A stretch of 64,000 nt of DNA from Streptomyces sp. TLI_053 (lineage in GTDB: Bacteria > Actinomycetota > Actinomycetes > Streptomycetales > Streptomycetaceae): assembly GCF_900105395.1 (NCBI RefSeq), contig NZ_LT629775.1, positions 4,548,001 to 4,612,000 on the forward strand, in the 5' to 3' direction. A program made the position numbers and the translations under genes. Positions 24,126 through 33,035 of this stretch are shown piece after piece (within the stretch, counting starts at the first letter, position 1; each line of letters opens with the position of its first letter). Under the pieces are notes generated by a model, which was not told where the DNA came from, searched no databases, and worked only from the letters and a program-made list of their open reading frames with translations.

Positions 24126-26663
24126 ATGACCCTCGACATCTCCAGCGCACCCATCGCCTCCGACACCACCGACCACGCCCCGCCGGGCCGACGTCCCCGC
24201 GCCACCTGGGCGCAGGACCTCTCGGCCTCCCTGGTGGTCTTCCTCATCGCCGTGCCGTTCTCCCTCGGCATCGCCCTGGCCACCGGCGCCCCGCTCACCG
24301 CGGGCCTCGCCGCCGCGGCCGTCGGCGGCATCGTGGTCGGACTGTTCGGTGGCACTCCGTTGCAGGTCAGCGGACCCTCGGCCGCGCTCACCGTGATCAC
24401 GGCCGGACTCATCGCCCAGTACGGCTGGCAAGCGACCTGCGCCATCACCCTCGCCGCCGGCCTGCTCCAACTCCTCCTGGGGGTAAGGCGGGTGGCCCGG
24501 ACGGCACTGGCCGTCTCGCCCGCCATCGTGCACGGCATGCTGGCCGGCGTCGGCCTCGCCATCGCGATCGCCCAGTTGCACGTCGTCCTCGGCGGCTCCC
24601 CGCAGAGCTCCGCCCTGGCCAATCTGCTCGCCCTGCCGAGCCAGCTGGCGGCCCCGCACCCGTCCGCCCTGGCCGTCGGCGCGGTCACTGCGGCGGTGCT
24701 GCTCGGCTGGCCCCGACTGGGCCGACTCCCCGGCCGGTACGGCGAGTTCGGCACCCGACTGGCCAAGGTCCCCGGCCCGCTGGCGGCCGTCGCCGCCGCC
24801 ACCACGCTCGCGGTAACGCTGGACCTGCGGCTCGCCCGGGTCGACCTGCCCGCCTGGGAGCCGCACGACCTCGTCCCCGACCTGCCCCACGGAGCGCCCC
24901 TCGCCGTGCTCGCCGCCGTGCTGACCGTCACCGCCGTGGCGAGCGTCGAATCACTGCTCTCCGCCGTCGCGGTCGACCGGATGTCGCACCGCACCGGGGA
25001 CCTCGACCGCGAGCTGCGCGGCCAGGGGCTGGCCAACATGATCAGCGGACTGGTCGGCGGACTGCCGATCGCCGGCGGCGCGGTACGCAGCACCGCCAAT
25101 GTCCGGGCCGGAGCCCGCAGTCGCTGGTCCTCGGTGCTGCACGGGGTGTGGGTGCTGGCGGCCGCGATGGCCCTCACCGGCGGGCTGCGCCGGATCCCGC
25201 TGGCCGCCCTCGCCGCCCTGGTCCTGGTCGTCGGCCTGCAGATGGTGAGCTTCGCGCACATCCGCAAGGTCCACCGGCACCGGGAGTTCCCGGTCTACCT
25301 GGTCACCGTGGTCTCCGTGGTGCTGTTCGGCGTACTGCCGGGTGTGGCGCTGGGCGCCGCCACGGCCGCGCTGCTCGCGCTCTACCGGCTGACCCGCGCG
25401 CACGTGGACGTGCTGGCCGGCCCCGACGGCGCGTTCACCGTGGAGACGCACGGCCCGCTGACCTTCGCCGCGGTGCCCCGGCTGAGCCGGGCCCTGGCCG
25501 GCATCCCGGCCGGCGCCGAGGTCGCCGTCGTGCACGACGGCTCCTTCCTGGACCACGCCGCCTACGAGACACTGCACAGCTGGCGCACCGGCCACCAGGC
25601 GGGCGGCGGACAGGTGTCGATGGTGACCCGCCGCCAGGACGACGAGGTGCTCGACCCGGACGGCACCGTCCGCACCGGAAGCTCCCCCGGCCCGCACCGC
25701 TGCCGCGCGTGGACGCCCTGGGTCGGCCATCACTGCATCGAACAGCAGGAGGACCCGCACGTCCGGCTGCTCGACGGGGTGCGGGTGTTCCAACTGCACA
25801 CCGCCCCGCTGATCCGGCCGGAGCTGGCCCGGCTGGCCCGGGAGGGACAGACGCCCTCGCAGCTGTTCCTGACCTGCGCCGACTCCCGGATGGTCACCAG
25901 CATGATCACCAACAGCGGCCCCGGCGACCTCTTCACCGTGCGCAACGTCGGCAACCTGGTGCCGGCCCCGCACGAGCCGGGCGCGGCCGACGATTCGGTG
26001 GCGGCGGCGGTGCAGTACGCGGTGGAGGTGCTGGAGGTACGGTCGATCACCGTCTGCGGGCACTCGGGCTGCGGGGCGATGAAGGCGCTGCTGGACGGGG
26101 TGCACGAGCAGCCCGGCCGACCCACTCCCCTGGCCCGCTGGCTGCGCAACGGCCGGGGCTCGCTGGACCGGCTGCGCCGGGTCCCGGCGGAGTTCACCGA
26201 CCGCGCGGTGGTCGATGTGACCGAGCAGCTCTGCATCACGAACGTGGTCCAGCAGCTGGACCAGCTGATGGCCAACCCGGCCGTGGAGCGGCGGGTCGCC
26301 GAGGGCACCCTGCGGCTGGTCGGCATGTACTTCGACTTCGCCACCGCGCAGGCCTACATGCTCGACCCGGGCAGCGGCCGGTTCGGCCCGGTCGAGGCGC
26401 TGGCACCGGCGCCGGCCGCCGCTGCCACCTCCGCCGCTGCCACCTACACCTTCACCGACACCCCCACCTTCGCCGACACCGCCGCCTCCGCAGTGACGCC
26501 CGCCCCCGCGATGCCGGTGTCCGCCCCCGCGACGCTGTCGTCCACCCCGCGCGGGGAGCACGACACGCCCGAACGAGTGAATGAATTCGAACAGGTTCCG
26601 ACCACCGGTACCGTCGCCGCGGATCCGGCCAGGGACGGCGGAGGCCCCGGCCTGGCCGCCTGA
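24126..26663 (+). CDS. SulP-family anion transporter fused to beta-carbonic anhydrase
   Basis: The 845-aa protein is taken from ATG 24126 (MTLDISSAPI) because GGGAAG stands 7 nt upstream; an ATG at 24066 adds 20 residues but has no ribosome binding site. Residues about 35-410 are the multi-helix SulP transporter (ASLVVFLIAVPFSLGIALAT; PLQVSGPSAALTVI). A short STAS-like segment follows at about 425-510. A beta-type carbonic anhydrase spans about 540-770, with zinc ligands in TCADSRM and GHSGCGAMKALL. The last 80 residues are low-complexity. Fusions of this kind are thought to import bicarbonate or another anion and interconvert it with CO2 on the inner face of the membrane. Confidence 0.93.
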   Translation: MTLDISSAPIASDTTDHAPPGRRPRATWAQDLSASLVVFLIAVPFSLGIALATGAPLTAGLAAAAVGGIVVGLFGGTPLQVSGPSAALTVITAGLIAQYGWQATCAITLAAGLLQLLLGVRRVARTALAVSPAIVHGMLAGVGLAIAIAQLHVVLGGSPQSSALANLLALPSQLAAPHPSALAVGAVTAAVLLGWPRLGRLPGRYGEFGTRLAKVPGPLAAVAAATTLAVTLDLRLARVDLPAWEPHDLVPDLPHGAPLAVLAAVLTVTAVASVESLLSAVAVDRMSHRTGDLDRELRGQGLANMISGLVGGLPIAGGAVRSTANVRAGARSRWSSVLHGVWVLAAAMALTGGLRRIPLAALAALVLVVGLQMVSFAHIRKVHRHREFPVYLVTVVSVVLFGVLPGVALGAATAALLALYRLTRAHVDVLAGPDGAFTVETHGPLTFAAVPRLSRALAGIPAGAEVAVVHDGSFLDHAAYETLHSWRTGHQAGGGQVSMVTRRQDDEVLDPDGTVRTGSSPGPHRCRAWTPWVGHHCIEQQEDPHVRLLDGVRVFQLHTAPLIRPELARLAREGQTPSQLFLTCADSRMVTSMITNSGPGDLFTVRNVGNLVPAPHEPGAADDSVAAAVQYAVEVLEVRSITVCGHSGCGAMKALLDGVHEQPGRPTPLARWLRNGRGSLDRLRRVPAEFTDRAVVDVTEQLCITNVVQQLDQLMANPAVERRVAEGTLRLVGMYFDFATAQAYMLDPGSGRFGPVEALAPAPAAAATSAAATYTFTDTPTFADTAASAVTPAPAMPVSAPATLSSTPRGEHDTPERVNEFEQVPTTGTVAADPARDGGGPGLAA

Positions 26664-26668
26664 GAGCC

Positions 26669-26707
26669 GGGCCCGCGTCCGGCCGGGCGGGCCAAGGACG
26701 CGGGCCC
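26669..26707 (+). terminator. Hairpin after the SulP-CA gene
   Basis: Perfect 12-bp arms GGGCCCGCGTCC (26669-26680) and complement (26696-26707) flank a 15-nt loop and begin 6 bp past the stop codon. Confidence 0.7.
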
Positions 26708-26764
26708 ACCTCCTCCGGCCGCCCGAGACGCCTCCGACCTCGGGCGGCCGTTCGACGAGCGATC

Positions 26765-26781
26765 AAAGGTCTACACCAATT
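26765..26781. promoter_or_regulatory. DasR-type dre-like site upstream of acsA
   Basis: AAAGGTCTACACCAATT matches the core of the Streptomyces dre consensus (TGGTCTAGACCA) with a changed flanking base and one changed central base. DasR is the GntR-family N-acetylglucosamine regulator. The site lies 115 bp upstream of the acsA start, just before a possible -35 TTGTCA (26794-26799). This is a pattern match by eye. Confidence 0.4.
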
Positions 26782-26895
26782 AGCCAGAGCCTCTTGTCAA
26801 CTGACCTCTTCGCCTGGTGAGCTGTGCGCTGGGACACACGGGACAATCCCCACGCACGGGAAACGACCCCGATCATGACTCATGAGGAGTGCGCG

Positions 26896-28878
26896 TTGAG
26901 CAACGAGAGCCTGGCCAACCTGCTCAAGGAGGAGCGGCGTTTCGCCCCGCCGGCAGAGCTCGCCGAAGCCGCCAACGTCACCGCGGCCGCGTACGCTCAG
27001 GCATCCGAGGACCGCCTCGGCTTCTGGGCCGAGCAGGCCCGCCGCCTCACCTGGGCCGTCGAGCCCACGCAGACCCTCGACTGGTCGAACCCGCCGTTCG
27101 CGAAGTGGTTCGCCGACGGCAAGCTCAACATCGCGTACAACTGCGTGGACCGCCACGTCGAGGCCGGCCACGGCGACCGCGTCGCCATCCACTTCGAGGG
27201 CGAGCCCGGCGACGGTCGCTCCATCACCTACGCCCAGCTCAAGGACGAGGTCTCCCAGGCCGCCAACGCCCTGCTGGAACTCGGCGTCACCAAGGGCGAC
27301 CGCGTCGCCATCTACCTGCCGATGATCCCCGAGGCCGTCGTCTCGATGCTCGCCTGCGCCCGCATCGGCGCCACCCACTCCGTCGTCTTCGGCGGCTTCT
27401 CGGCCGACGCCGTCGCCTCCCGCATCCAGGACGCCCGGGCCAAGCTCGTCATCACCGCCGACGGCGGCTACCGGCGCGGCAAGCCCTCCGCCCTCAAGCC
27501 CGCCATCGACGAGGCCCTCACCAAGGCCGAGGGCGTCGAGCACGTCCTCGTCGTGCGCCGCACCGGCCAGGACACCGCCTGGACCGAGGGCCGGGACGTG
27601 TGGTGGCACGAGCTCACCGCCCGCCAGTCCACCGAGCACACCCCCGAGGCGCACGACGCCGAGCACCCGCTGTTCATCCTCTACACCTCCGGCACCACCG
27701 GGAAGCCCAAGGGCATCCTGCACACCACCGGCGGCTACCTCACCCAGGCCAGCTACACCCACCACGCCGTCTTCGACCTCAAGCCGGAGACCGACGTCTA
27801 CTGGTGCACCGCCGACATCGGCTGGGTCACCGGACACTCCTACATCGTCTACGGCCCGCTCTCCAACGGCGCCACCCAGGTCATCTACGAAGGCACCCCG
27901 GACACCCCCCACCAGGGCCGGTTCTGGGAGATCGTGCAGAAGTACGGCGTCACCCTCCTCTACACGGCGCCCACCGCGATCCGCACCTTCATGAAGTGGG
28001 GCGACGACATCCCGGCGAAGTTCGACCTGTCCTCCCTGCGGGTGCTGGGCAGCGTCGGCGAGCCGATCAACCCCGAGGCCTGGATCTGGTACCGCGAGCA
28101 CATCGGCGCCTCCACCGCCCCGATCGTGGACACCTGGTGGCAGACCGAGACCGGCGCCATCATGATCAGCCCGCTGCCCGGCGTCACCGAGACCAAGCCG
28201 GGCTCCGCCCAGCGTGCCCTTCCCGGCATCGCCGCCACCGTCGTCGACGACAACGGTGTCGAGGTCGCCAACGGCTCCGGCGGTTACCTCGTCCTCACCG
28301 AGCCGTGGCCCTCCATGCTGCGCACCATCTGGGGCGACGACCAGCGCTACATCGACACCTACTGGTCGCGCTTCGGCGCCGGACACAACGCGGCCGACCC
28401 CGAGTGGCGCTACTTCGCGGGCGACGGTGCCAAGAAGGACGAGGACGGCGACATCTGGCTGCTCGGCCGGGTCGACGACGTCATGCTGGTCTCCGGCCAC
28501 AACATCTCGACCACCGAGGTCGAGTCGGCGCTGGTCGGGCACCCCTCGGTGGCCGAGTCCGCGGTCGTCGGCGCCACCGACGCCACCACCGGCCAGGCGA
28601 TCGTCGCCTTCGTCATCCTGCGCGGCACCGCCACCGACAGCCCGGAGCTGGTCGAGGAGCTGCGCTCGCACGTCGGCCGCACCCTCGGCCCGATCGCCAA
28701 GCCGAAGCAGATCAAGGTGGTCGGCGAACTGCCGAAGACCCGCTCCGGCAAGATCATGCGCCGCCTGCTGCGCGACATCGCCGAGGGCCGCGAGATCGGC
28801 GACACCACCACCCTCGCCGACTCCACCGTGATGAACCTCATCCAGGCCCAGCTCCCGCCGGCCGGTTCCGAGGGCTGA
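26896..28878 (+). CDS. acsA: Acetyl-coenzyme A synthetase
   Basis: This 660-aa enzyme activates acetate to acetyl-CoA through acetyl-AMP (EC 6.2.1.1). The start is placed at TTG 26896 (LSNESLANLLKEERRFAPPA) because GAGGAG lies 6 nt upstream and the family begins there; ATGs at 26824 and 26875 give non-conserved extensions. The adenylate-forming signature FILYTSGTTGKPKG is followed by WWQTETG and YFAGDGAKKDEDGDIW. Near the C-terminus PKTRSGKIMRR holds the catalytic lysine, the site silenced by reversible acetylation in this family. It has its own terminators, and a dre-like site lies upstream. The same order (acs, then ephE/marP genes) occurs in mycobacteria. Confidence 0.97.
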   Translation: MSNESLANLLKEERRFAPPAELAEAANVTAAAYAQASEDRLGFWAEQARRLTWAVEPTQTLDWSNPPFAKWFADGKLNIAYNCVDRHVEAGHGDRVAIHFEGEPGDGRSITYAQLKDEVSQAANALLELGVTKGDRVAIYLPMIPEAVVSMLACARIGATHSVVFGGFSADAVASRIQDARAKLVITADGGYRRGKPSALKPAIDEALTKAEGVEHVLVVRRTGQDTAWTEGRDVWWHELTARQSTEHTPEAHDAEHPLFILYTSGTTGKPKGILHTTGGYLTQASYTHHAVFDLKPETDVYWCTADIGWVTGHSYIVYGPLSNGATQVIYEGTPDTPHQGRFWEIVQKYGVTLLYTAPTAIRTFMKWGDDIPAKFDLSSLRVLGSVGEPINPEAWIWYREHIGASTAPIVDTWWQTETGAIMISPLPGVTETKPGSAQRALPGIAATVVDDNGVEVANGSGGYLVLTEPWPSMLRTIWGDDQRYIDTYWSRFGAGHNAADPEWRYFAGDGAKKDEDGDIWLLGRVDDVMLVSGHNISTTEVESALVGHPSVAESAVVGATDATTGQAIVAFVILRGTATDSPELVEELRSHVGRTLGPIAKPKQIKVVGELPKTRSGKIMRRLLRDIAEGREIGDTTTLADSTVMNLIQAQLPPAGSEG

Positions 28879-28896
28879 TCCGGGAGGTCCGACCTC

Positions 28897-28948
28897 GCGT
28901 CGGCTGCCCGCCACGCCACCTTCGGGCGGCGGGGCGGGCAGCCGACGC
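28897..28948. terminator. First hairpin between acsA and the serine hydrolase
   Basis: Perfect 16-bp arms (28897-28912 and 28933-28948) flank a 20-nt loop, starting 18 bp past the acsA stop. Confidence 0.75.
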
Positions 28949-28950
28949 CA

Positions 28951-28986
28951 CGGTGCCCCGGGCGGTGGAAACCGCCCGGGGCACCG
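28951..28986. terminator. Second, perfect hairpin between convergent genes
   Basis: Perfect 16-bp arms (28951-28966 and 28971-28986) flank a GGAA tetraloop, directly after the previous hairpin and 24 bp from the stop of the convergent hydrolase gene. Together they form a double, probably bidirectional, terminator. Confidence 0.8.
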
Positions 28987-29010
28987 TCGGCTCCGGCACA
29001 GGTCAGGCGG

Positions 29011-30321
29011 TCAGCCCTCGCCGAACTCGGCGATCAGCACGCGCAGGGTCTCGTGCGCGCTCTGCACCAGGGCCCGGCTGCGCAGCGGCTGTCCGCCGGC
29101 CAGGACCGCCAGACCCACCGGGACCCGGGGACTGAACCCGACGAAGGCGGTGGACCCCCGGTCGGCACCCACGTGGTAGACCACCTCGCCGGCCTCGACC
29201 GGACCCGCCCCGTCGGACGCCACCGGCACCGGGAGCACGGCCCACCCCGCAGCCTCGGCACGCCCGGCAGCCCCCGGACGCCCCGCGACCCCGGCACGCC
29301 CGGCAGCCCCGGACCGCCCGAACGCCCCGGCCACGGAGGCCCCCGCCCCGGCCACGGAGGCCCCCACCGCGGCCACGGAGGCCCCCGCCGGCCTCGCGGC
29401 CGCCCGCGGTTCCGCCGCCCCCGCCGGAAGCGCCCGGTGGTTCCACCCCAGACAGATCCGCGGCCCACCGCGCCGCCCGTCGGTGCGCGGGCGGCGCACC
29501 TCGTTCAGCGCCGTCCGCAGCACCGCCGCGTCCGCCCGCTCGGGAAGCGGGACGGCGTCCAGCGCGAGGTGCGCCTGGAGGTAGCGGAGCATGTCGTCCG
29601 CCGTGGAGCGGAGCGCGGCGGCGGCCGGCAGTGCGGGCAGCCGGAAGGACGGCACCCTCCGCCCGCGCCGGTATCCGGCGTCCTCCTCCCGGCCGGGACC
29701 GCAGGAGGTGTCCATCAGACCGAGCGGCCCGCAGACCCGGGCGGCGAGCAGATCGTCGTACCGCTGCCCGGCCGCGTTGGCGAGCAGCAGGCCGAGTAGT
29801 CCGCAGCCGAGATTGGAGTACCGGACCTGGGTGCCGGGCGTGCCGCGCACCGCCGTCCTCGGCAGCGCCCGCAGCAGGTGGGCCGGTCCGAAGGTGGCGT
29901 ACGGGCGGGTGAACCAGCGCGGGACCTGCCCGGGCAGCACGCCGTCCGGCAGCCGGGGCAGGCCGGACGTGTGGGTGGCCAGGTGGAGCAGGGTGATCGG
30001 GCGCTCCTGCGGGTAGCCGGGGGCCGCGTCGGCGGGCAGGTAGCGGTCGATCGGATCGTCGTAGCCGACCTCGCCGCGGGCGGCCATCTCCGCGAGCAGC
30101 AGGCCGGTGAACGTCTTGGTGACGGAGCCGAGTTCGAAGCGGGTGTCGGCGCGGACCGGGCGTTCGGTGGAGCGGACGGCGTGGCCTCGGCAGGCGACGG
30201 TCCGCTGGTCGCCGCGGATCACCACGACGGCGGCGCCGCCGGCCGGTGCGGCGGCGCGGAACAGCGGGCGGAGCAGGCGGTCGAGTTCGGGGTCGGGCGG
30301 GCCGTACAGCGGGGCATTCAT
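29011..30321 (-). CDS. Class C beta-lactamase-fold serine hydrolase
   Basis: This 436-aa protein starts at ATG 30321. Nucleophile motif SVTK lies at 66-69 (FELGSVTKTFTGLLLAEMAA), and the second motif is YSN in TQVRYSNLGCG. No signal peptide is seen, so it should be cytoplasmic. Between about 300 and 360 an Ala/Gly/Ser/Arg-rich insertion of near-repeats (GASVA units) interrupts the fold; at the DNA level it is a run of 15-18 bp repeats. The family includes esterases, D-aminopeptidases and DD-peptidase-like proteins; the substrate cannot be told. It faces acsA and is divergent from nhaA. Confidence 0.85.
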   Translation of the reverse strand: MNAPLYGPPDPELDRLLRPLFRAAAPAGGAAVVVIRGDQRTVACRGHAVRSTERPVRADTRFELGSVTKTFTGLLLAEMAARGEVGYDDPIDRYLPADAAPGYPQERPITLLHLATHTSGLPRLPDGVLPGQVPRWFTRPYATFGPAHLLRALPRTAVRGTPGTQVRYSNLGCGLLGLLLANAAGQRYDDLLAARVCGPLGLMDTSCGPGREEDAGYRRGRRVPSFRLPALPAAAALRSTADDMLRYLQAHLALDAVPLPERADAAVLRTALNEVRRPRTDGRRGGPRICLGWNHRALPAGAAEPRAAARPAGASVAAVGASVAGAGASVAGAFGRSGAAGRAGVAGRPGAAGRAEAAGWAVLPVPVASDGAGPVEAGEVVYHVGADRGSTAFVGFSPRVPVGLAVLAGGQPLRSRALVQSAHETLRVLIAEFGEG

Positions 30322-30659
30322 CGGAGGGCGCTCCGGCGGCCGGACCGGACCGTGCGGGGCGGGCAGGACGGACGAGACTCACGAGACGTATACGAACGGA
30401 AGGATAAGAGGGGCGGTCTGGGCATGGCGGCGCCTCCACAGCGCAAAGGTCGGGAGCCCGGGGGAAAACCCCTGGACCGGGGCTCCGACCTCGGCCGGGC
30501 CCTGCGGTCGACGATAGAGAGCCGTTCACCCGTCTGCACGCCGCCGCCTCCGTTCGGGTGCCGATCGGCCGTACGGACGGGTGCACAACGGGCCACCCAG
30601 GCTTAGGTCCTGAAGTATGACAATCCGGATGTCGCCTTGTTGTTTCCGTTAGACTGTCA

Positions 30660-30762
30660 ACGACGCATCAAGATTCGCGTCACAGGGCGAGCCGGGAAGT
30701 CTGGTCGGCAATGCACCACCGGTGCATCTCCGTACACCGTCCCCGCCCCCAGGAGGCCGCGC
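30660..30762 (+). promoter_or_regulatory. Structured 5' leader of nhaA, riboswitch-like
   Basis: The region before the nhaA start can form three hairpins: GACGC/GCGTC (30662-30681), GCCG/CGGC enclosing GGAAGTCTGGT (about 30691-30709), and a perfect 7-bp stem ATGCACC-ACC-GGTGCAT (30711-30727). An AGGAGG ribosome binding site follows at 30751. A -10-like TAGACT lies at 30650-30655. The purine-rich GCCGGGAAGTCTGGTCGGC element recalls ligand-binding leader cores, but it lacks the CCGCxACTG box of cobalamin riboswitches. A cation-sensing leader is an attractive guess. The rest of the 30322-30660 gap shows no gene. Confidence 0.35.
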
Positions 30763-32250
30763 GTGGCCAGCCAGCCGCCCGTCCACGAGCCGACGACCCG
30801 ACGCCGCCAGCTCCTCGGCAGGCTGTCCCTTCCCGAGCGCACCTACATCACGGACGCGCTGCGCACCGAGACCGTCGGCGGCGTGCTGCTGCTGCTCGCC
30901 TCGGTGGTCGCACTGATCTGGGCCAATGTCTGGCCGGCCGCCTACCAGGCCGTCCTGGACTACACCGTCGGCCCTTCCACGCCGCTCCACCTGGACCTCA
31001 GCCTGGACGCGTGGGCGAAGGACGGCCTGCTGACGATCTTCTTCTTCGTGGCCGGGATCGAGCTCAAGCGCGAGTTCGTGGCGGGCGAACTCCGCAGCCC
31101 CAGTGCCGCGATCCTCCCCGTGATAGCCGCCGTCTGCGGCGTCGCGCTGCCCGCGATCGTGTTCACGGTGGCCAACTCCGGCCCCGGCGGCCATCCGAAC
31201 GGCTGGGCCGTCCCGACCGCCACCGACATCGCCTTCGCGCTCGGCGTACTGGCCGTGGTCGGCAGCCACCTGCCCTCGGCACTGCGCGCCTTCCTGCTCA
31301 CCCTCGCGGTGGTGGACGACCTGATCGCGATCCTGATCATCGCGATCTTCTACAGCTCCGGCATCAAGTTCTGGGCGCTCGGGCTGGCCTTCGCCGGGCT
31401 GGTGCTGTTCTGGTTCCTGCACCGGCGCGGGGTCCACGGCTGGTACCTGTTCGTACCGCTCGCCTTCGTGATCTGGGCGCTGATGCACGAGAGCGGCGTG
31501 CACGCCACGGTGGCGGGCGTCGCGATGGGCCTGCTGCTCCGCTGCCACCGAGAGGGCGACGAGAAGACCTCCCCCGGCGAGCACATCGAGCACCTGGTCC
31601 GCCCGGTCTCGGCCGGGATCGCCGTACCGGTCTTCGCCCTGTTCGCCGCCGGGGTGACGGTCTCCGGACCGGCGTTGCGCGAGGTGTTCACCCAGGCGGC
31701 CCCGCTCGGCATCGTGCTCGGCCTGCTGGTCGGCAAGACCGTGGGCATCTTCGGCGGCACCCGTCTGGCCGCCCGCTTCACCCGCGCCGAACTGAACCCG
31801 CAGCTCAAGTGGGCGGACATGTTCGCCGTCTCGGTGCTGGCCGGCATCGGCTTCACGGTCTCGCTGCTGATCAGCGAACTGGCCTTCCCCGACGACCCGG
31901 CGCTCGCCGGCCGGGCCAAGGCGGCCGTCCTGGTGGGTTCGCTGCTCTGCGCGCTGATCGCCACCGTGCTGCTGAAGCTGCGCAACCGGCACTACCGCGA
32001 GCTGTGCGAGGAGGAGGACCGCGACCTCGACGGCGACGGCATCCCCGACGTCTACCAGCTGGACGACCCGGCCTGGCAGGCACGCGTGGCGGAGCGGCAG
32101 AACCGCGCGGCCGAAGAGCAGAACCGCGCAGCCGAACAGCAGGACCGACCGGGCGGACACCAGGACCGACCGGCCGGACAGCAGGACCTTCCGGACCGGC
32201 CGCGGCAGGGCACGCACCCGGCCGACGAGGGCCCGCACCGCCCGCATTGA
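30763..32250 (+). CDS. nhaA: Na+/H+ antiporter NhaA
   Basis: This 495-aa protein starts at GTG 30763 (VASQPPVHEPTTRRRQ) with AGGAGG 6 nt upstream. It has the NhaA fold of about 11-12 helices. GVLLLLASVVALIWAN is the first helix, and the paired aspartates of the ion-binding site are in LAVVDDLIAILIIAIFY. PTATDIAFALGV carries the conserved helix IV motif. It exports Na+ or Li+ in exchange for protons. The C-terminal 60 residues are hydrophilic and built of AERQNRAAEEQNRAAEQQDR-like repeats, an unusual extension that may be regulatory or disordered. Confidence 0.95.
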   Translation: MASQPPVHEPTTRRRQLLGRLSLPERTYITDALRTETVGGVLLLLASVVALIWANVWPAAYQAVLDYTVGPSTPLHLDLSLDAWAKDGLLTIFFFVAGIELKREFVAGELRSPSAAILPVIAAVCGVALPAIVFTVANSGPGGHPNGWAVPTATDIAFALGVLAVVGSHLPSALRAFLLTLAVVDDLIAILIIAIFYSSGIKFWALGLAFAGLVLFWFLHRRGVHGWYLFVPLAFVIWALMHESGVHATVAGVAMGLLLRCHREGDEKTSPGEHIEHLVRPVSAGIAVPVFALFAAGVTVSGPALREVFTQAAPLGIVLGLLVGKTVGIFGGTRLAARFTRAELNPQLKWADMFAVSVLAGIGFTVSLLISELAFPDDPALAGRAKAAVLVGSLLCALIATVLLKLRNRHYRELCEEEDRDLDGDGIPDVYQLDDPAWQARVAERQNRAAEEQNRAAEQQDRPGGHQDRPAGQQDLPDRPRQGTHPADEGPHRPH

Positions 32251-32450
32251 GCCGGTCCCGGACCGGACCCGCCCGGAACACGTCCCTCGCCGGGCCCCCC
32301 GGAGTGGTGTCCGCTCGTCCGGTAGGGGCATGATTCTGAACTGTCGACAGTCCACCGACGCCACCGGGCCCGCCCCGGTACCCGGAACCACCGGGGAGCC
32401 GCACCGTGCGGCGGCGTCACTCGCCGCACGGCCGAAGAGGAGAACCGCTG

Positions 32451-32927
32451 ATGCCCGCAGGAGCCGCAGACCCGTCCAGCAACGGCCGGGCGCCCTATGA
32501 GGGTGAGCGTTCGGTGGGGCAGCTGTTCGCCGCGGCCACCGCCGACCTGTCCGCCCTGGTCCACGACGAGATCGCGCTCGCCAAGGCCGAGATCCGCGCC
32601 GACGTCAAGCGCGGTGTCTCCGGCGGCGTCTCGCTGGCCGTCGCCGGTGTGGTGGCCCTGGCCGCCGTCCCGATGCTCAGCGCCGCCGCGGCGTTCGGCA
32701 TCCACGCGCTGGGCCTCTCGCTCGGCTGGTCGTTCCTGGTCGTGGCCGGCGCGTACCTGCTGCTGGCCGTGCTGCTGGGCCTGCTGGCGCTGCGTTCGTT
32801 CAAGAAGATCGAGAAGCCGGTCCGCACCATCGAGGGCGCGCAGAAGACCGCCGACGTCCTGAAGAACGCGCGGCCGCGTCCCGCCACCAAGGAGGAGATC
32901 GACCGCGCCCTGGGCCGCATCCCGTAG
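32451..32927 (+). CDS. Phage holin superfamily (PF07332-like) membrane protein
   Basis: This 158-aa protein starts at ATG 32451 with an AGGAGA ribosome binding site. The cytoplasmic head SVGQLFAAATADLSALVHDE, followed by IALAKAEIRADV, is the family signature. Two membrane helices follow (about 60-88 and 93-118), then a basic C-terminal tail. Despite the family name these are ordinary membrane proteins of unknown role in actinobacteria; the matching position in mycobacteria holds Rv3669. Confidence 0.82.
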   Translation: MPAGAADPSSNGRAPYEGERSVGQLFAAATADLSALVHDEIALAKAEIRADVKRGVSGGVSLAVAGVVALAAVPMLSAAAAFGIHALGLSLGWSFLVVAGAYLLLAVLLGLLALRSFKKIEKPVRTIEGAQKTADVLKNARPRPATKEEIDRALGRIP

Positions 32928-33035
32928 GCCCGGCCCCGCGGCGTGAGAACACGCGGCCGGCGCTCCGAGGGCCCGAACGGTCCGAGTGCGAGTGCCGGGC
33001 GCGTGTCCGGCGCGCGGATGTGACACGCTCTCGGT

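Noticed and set aside
26797..28914. Minus-strand frame of 705 codons over acsA
   Set aside because: It is a Gly/Val/Asp-rich shadow of acsA with no recognisable domain.
30690..30762. Cobalamin riboswitch upstream of nhaA
   Set aside because: A GGGAA..GGT-like stretch is present but the conserved CCGCxACTG box is absent.
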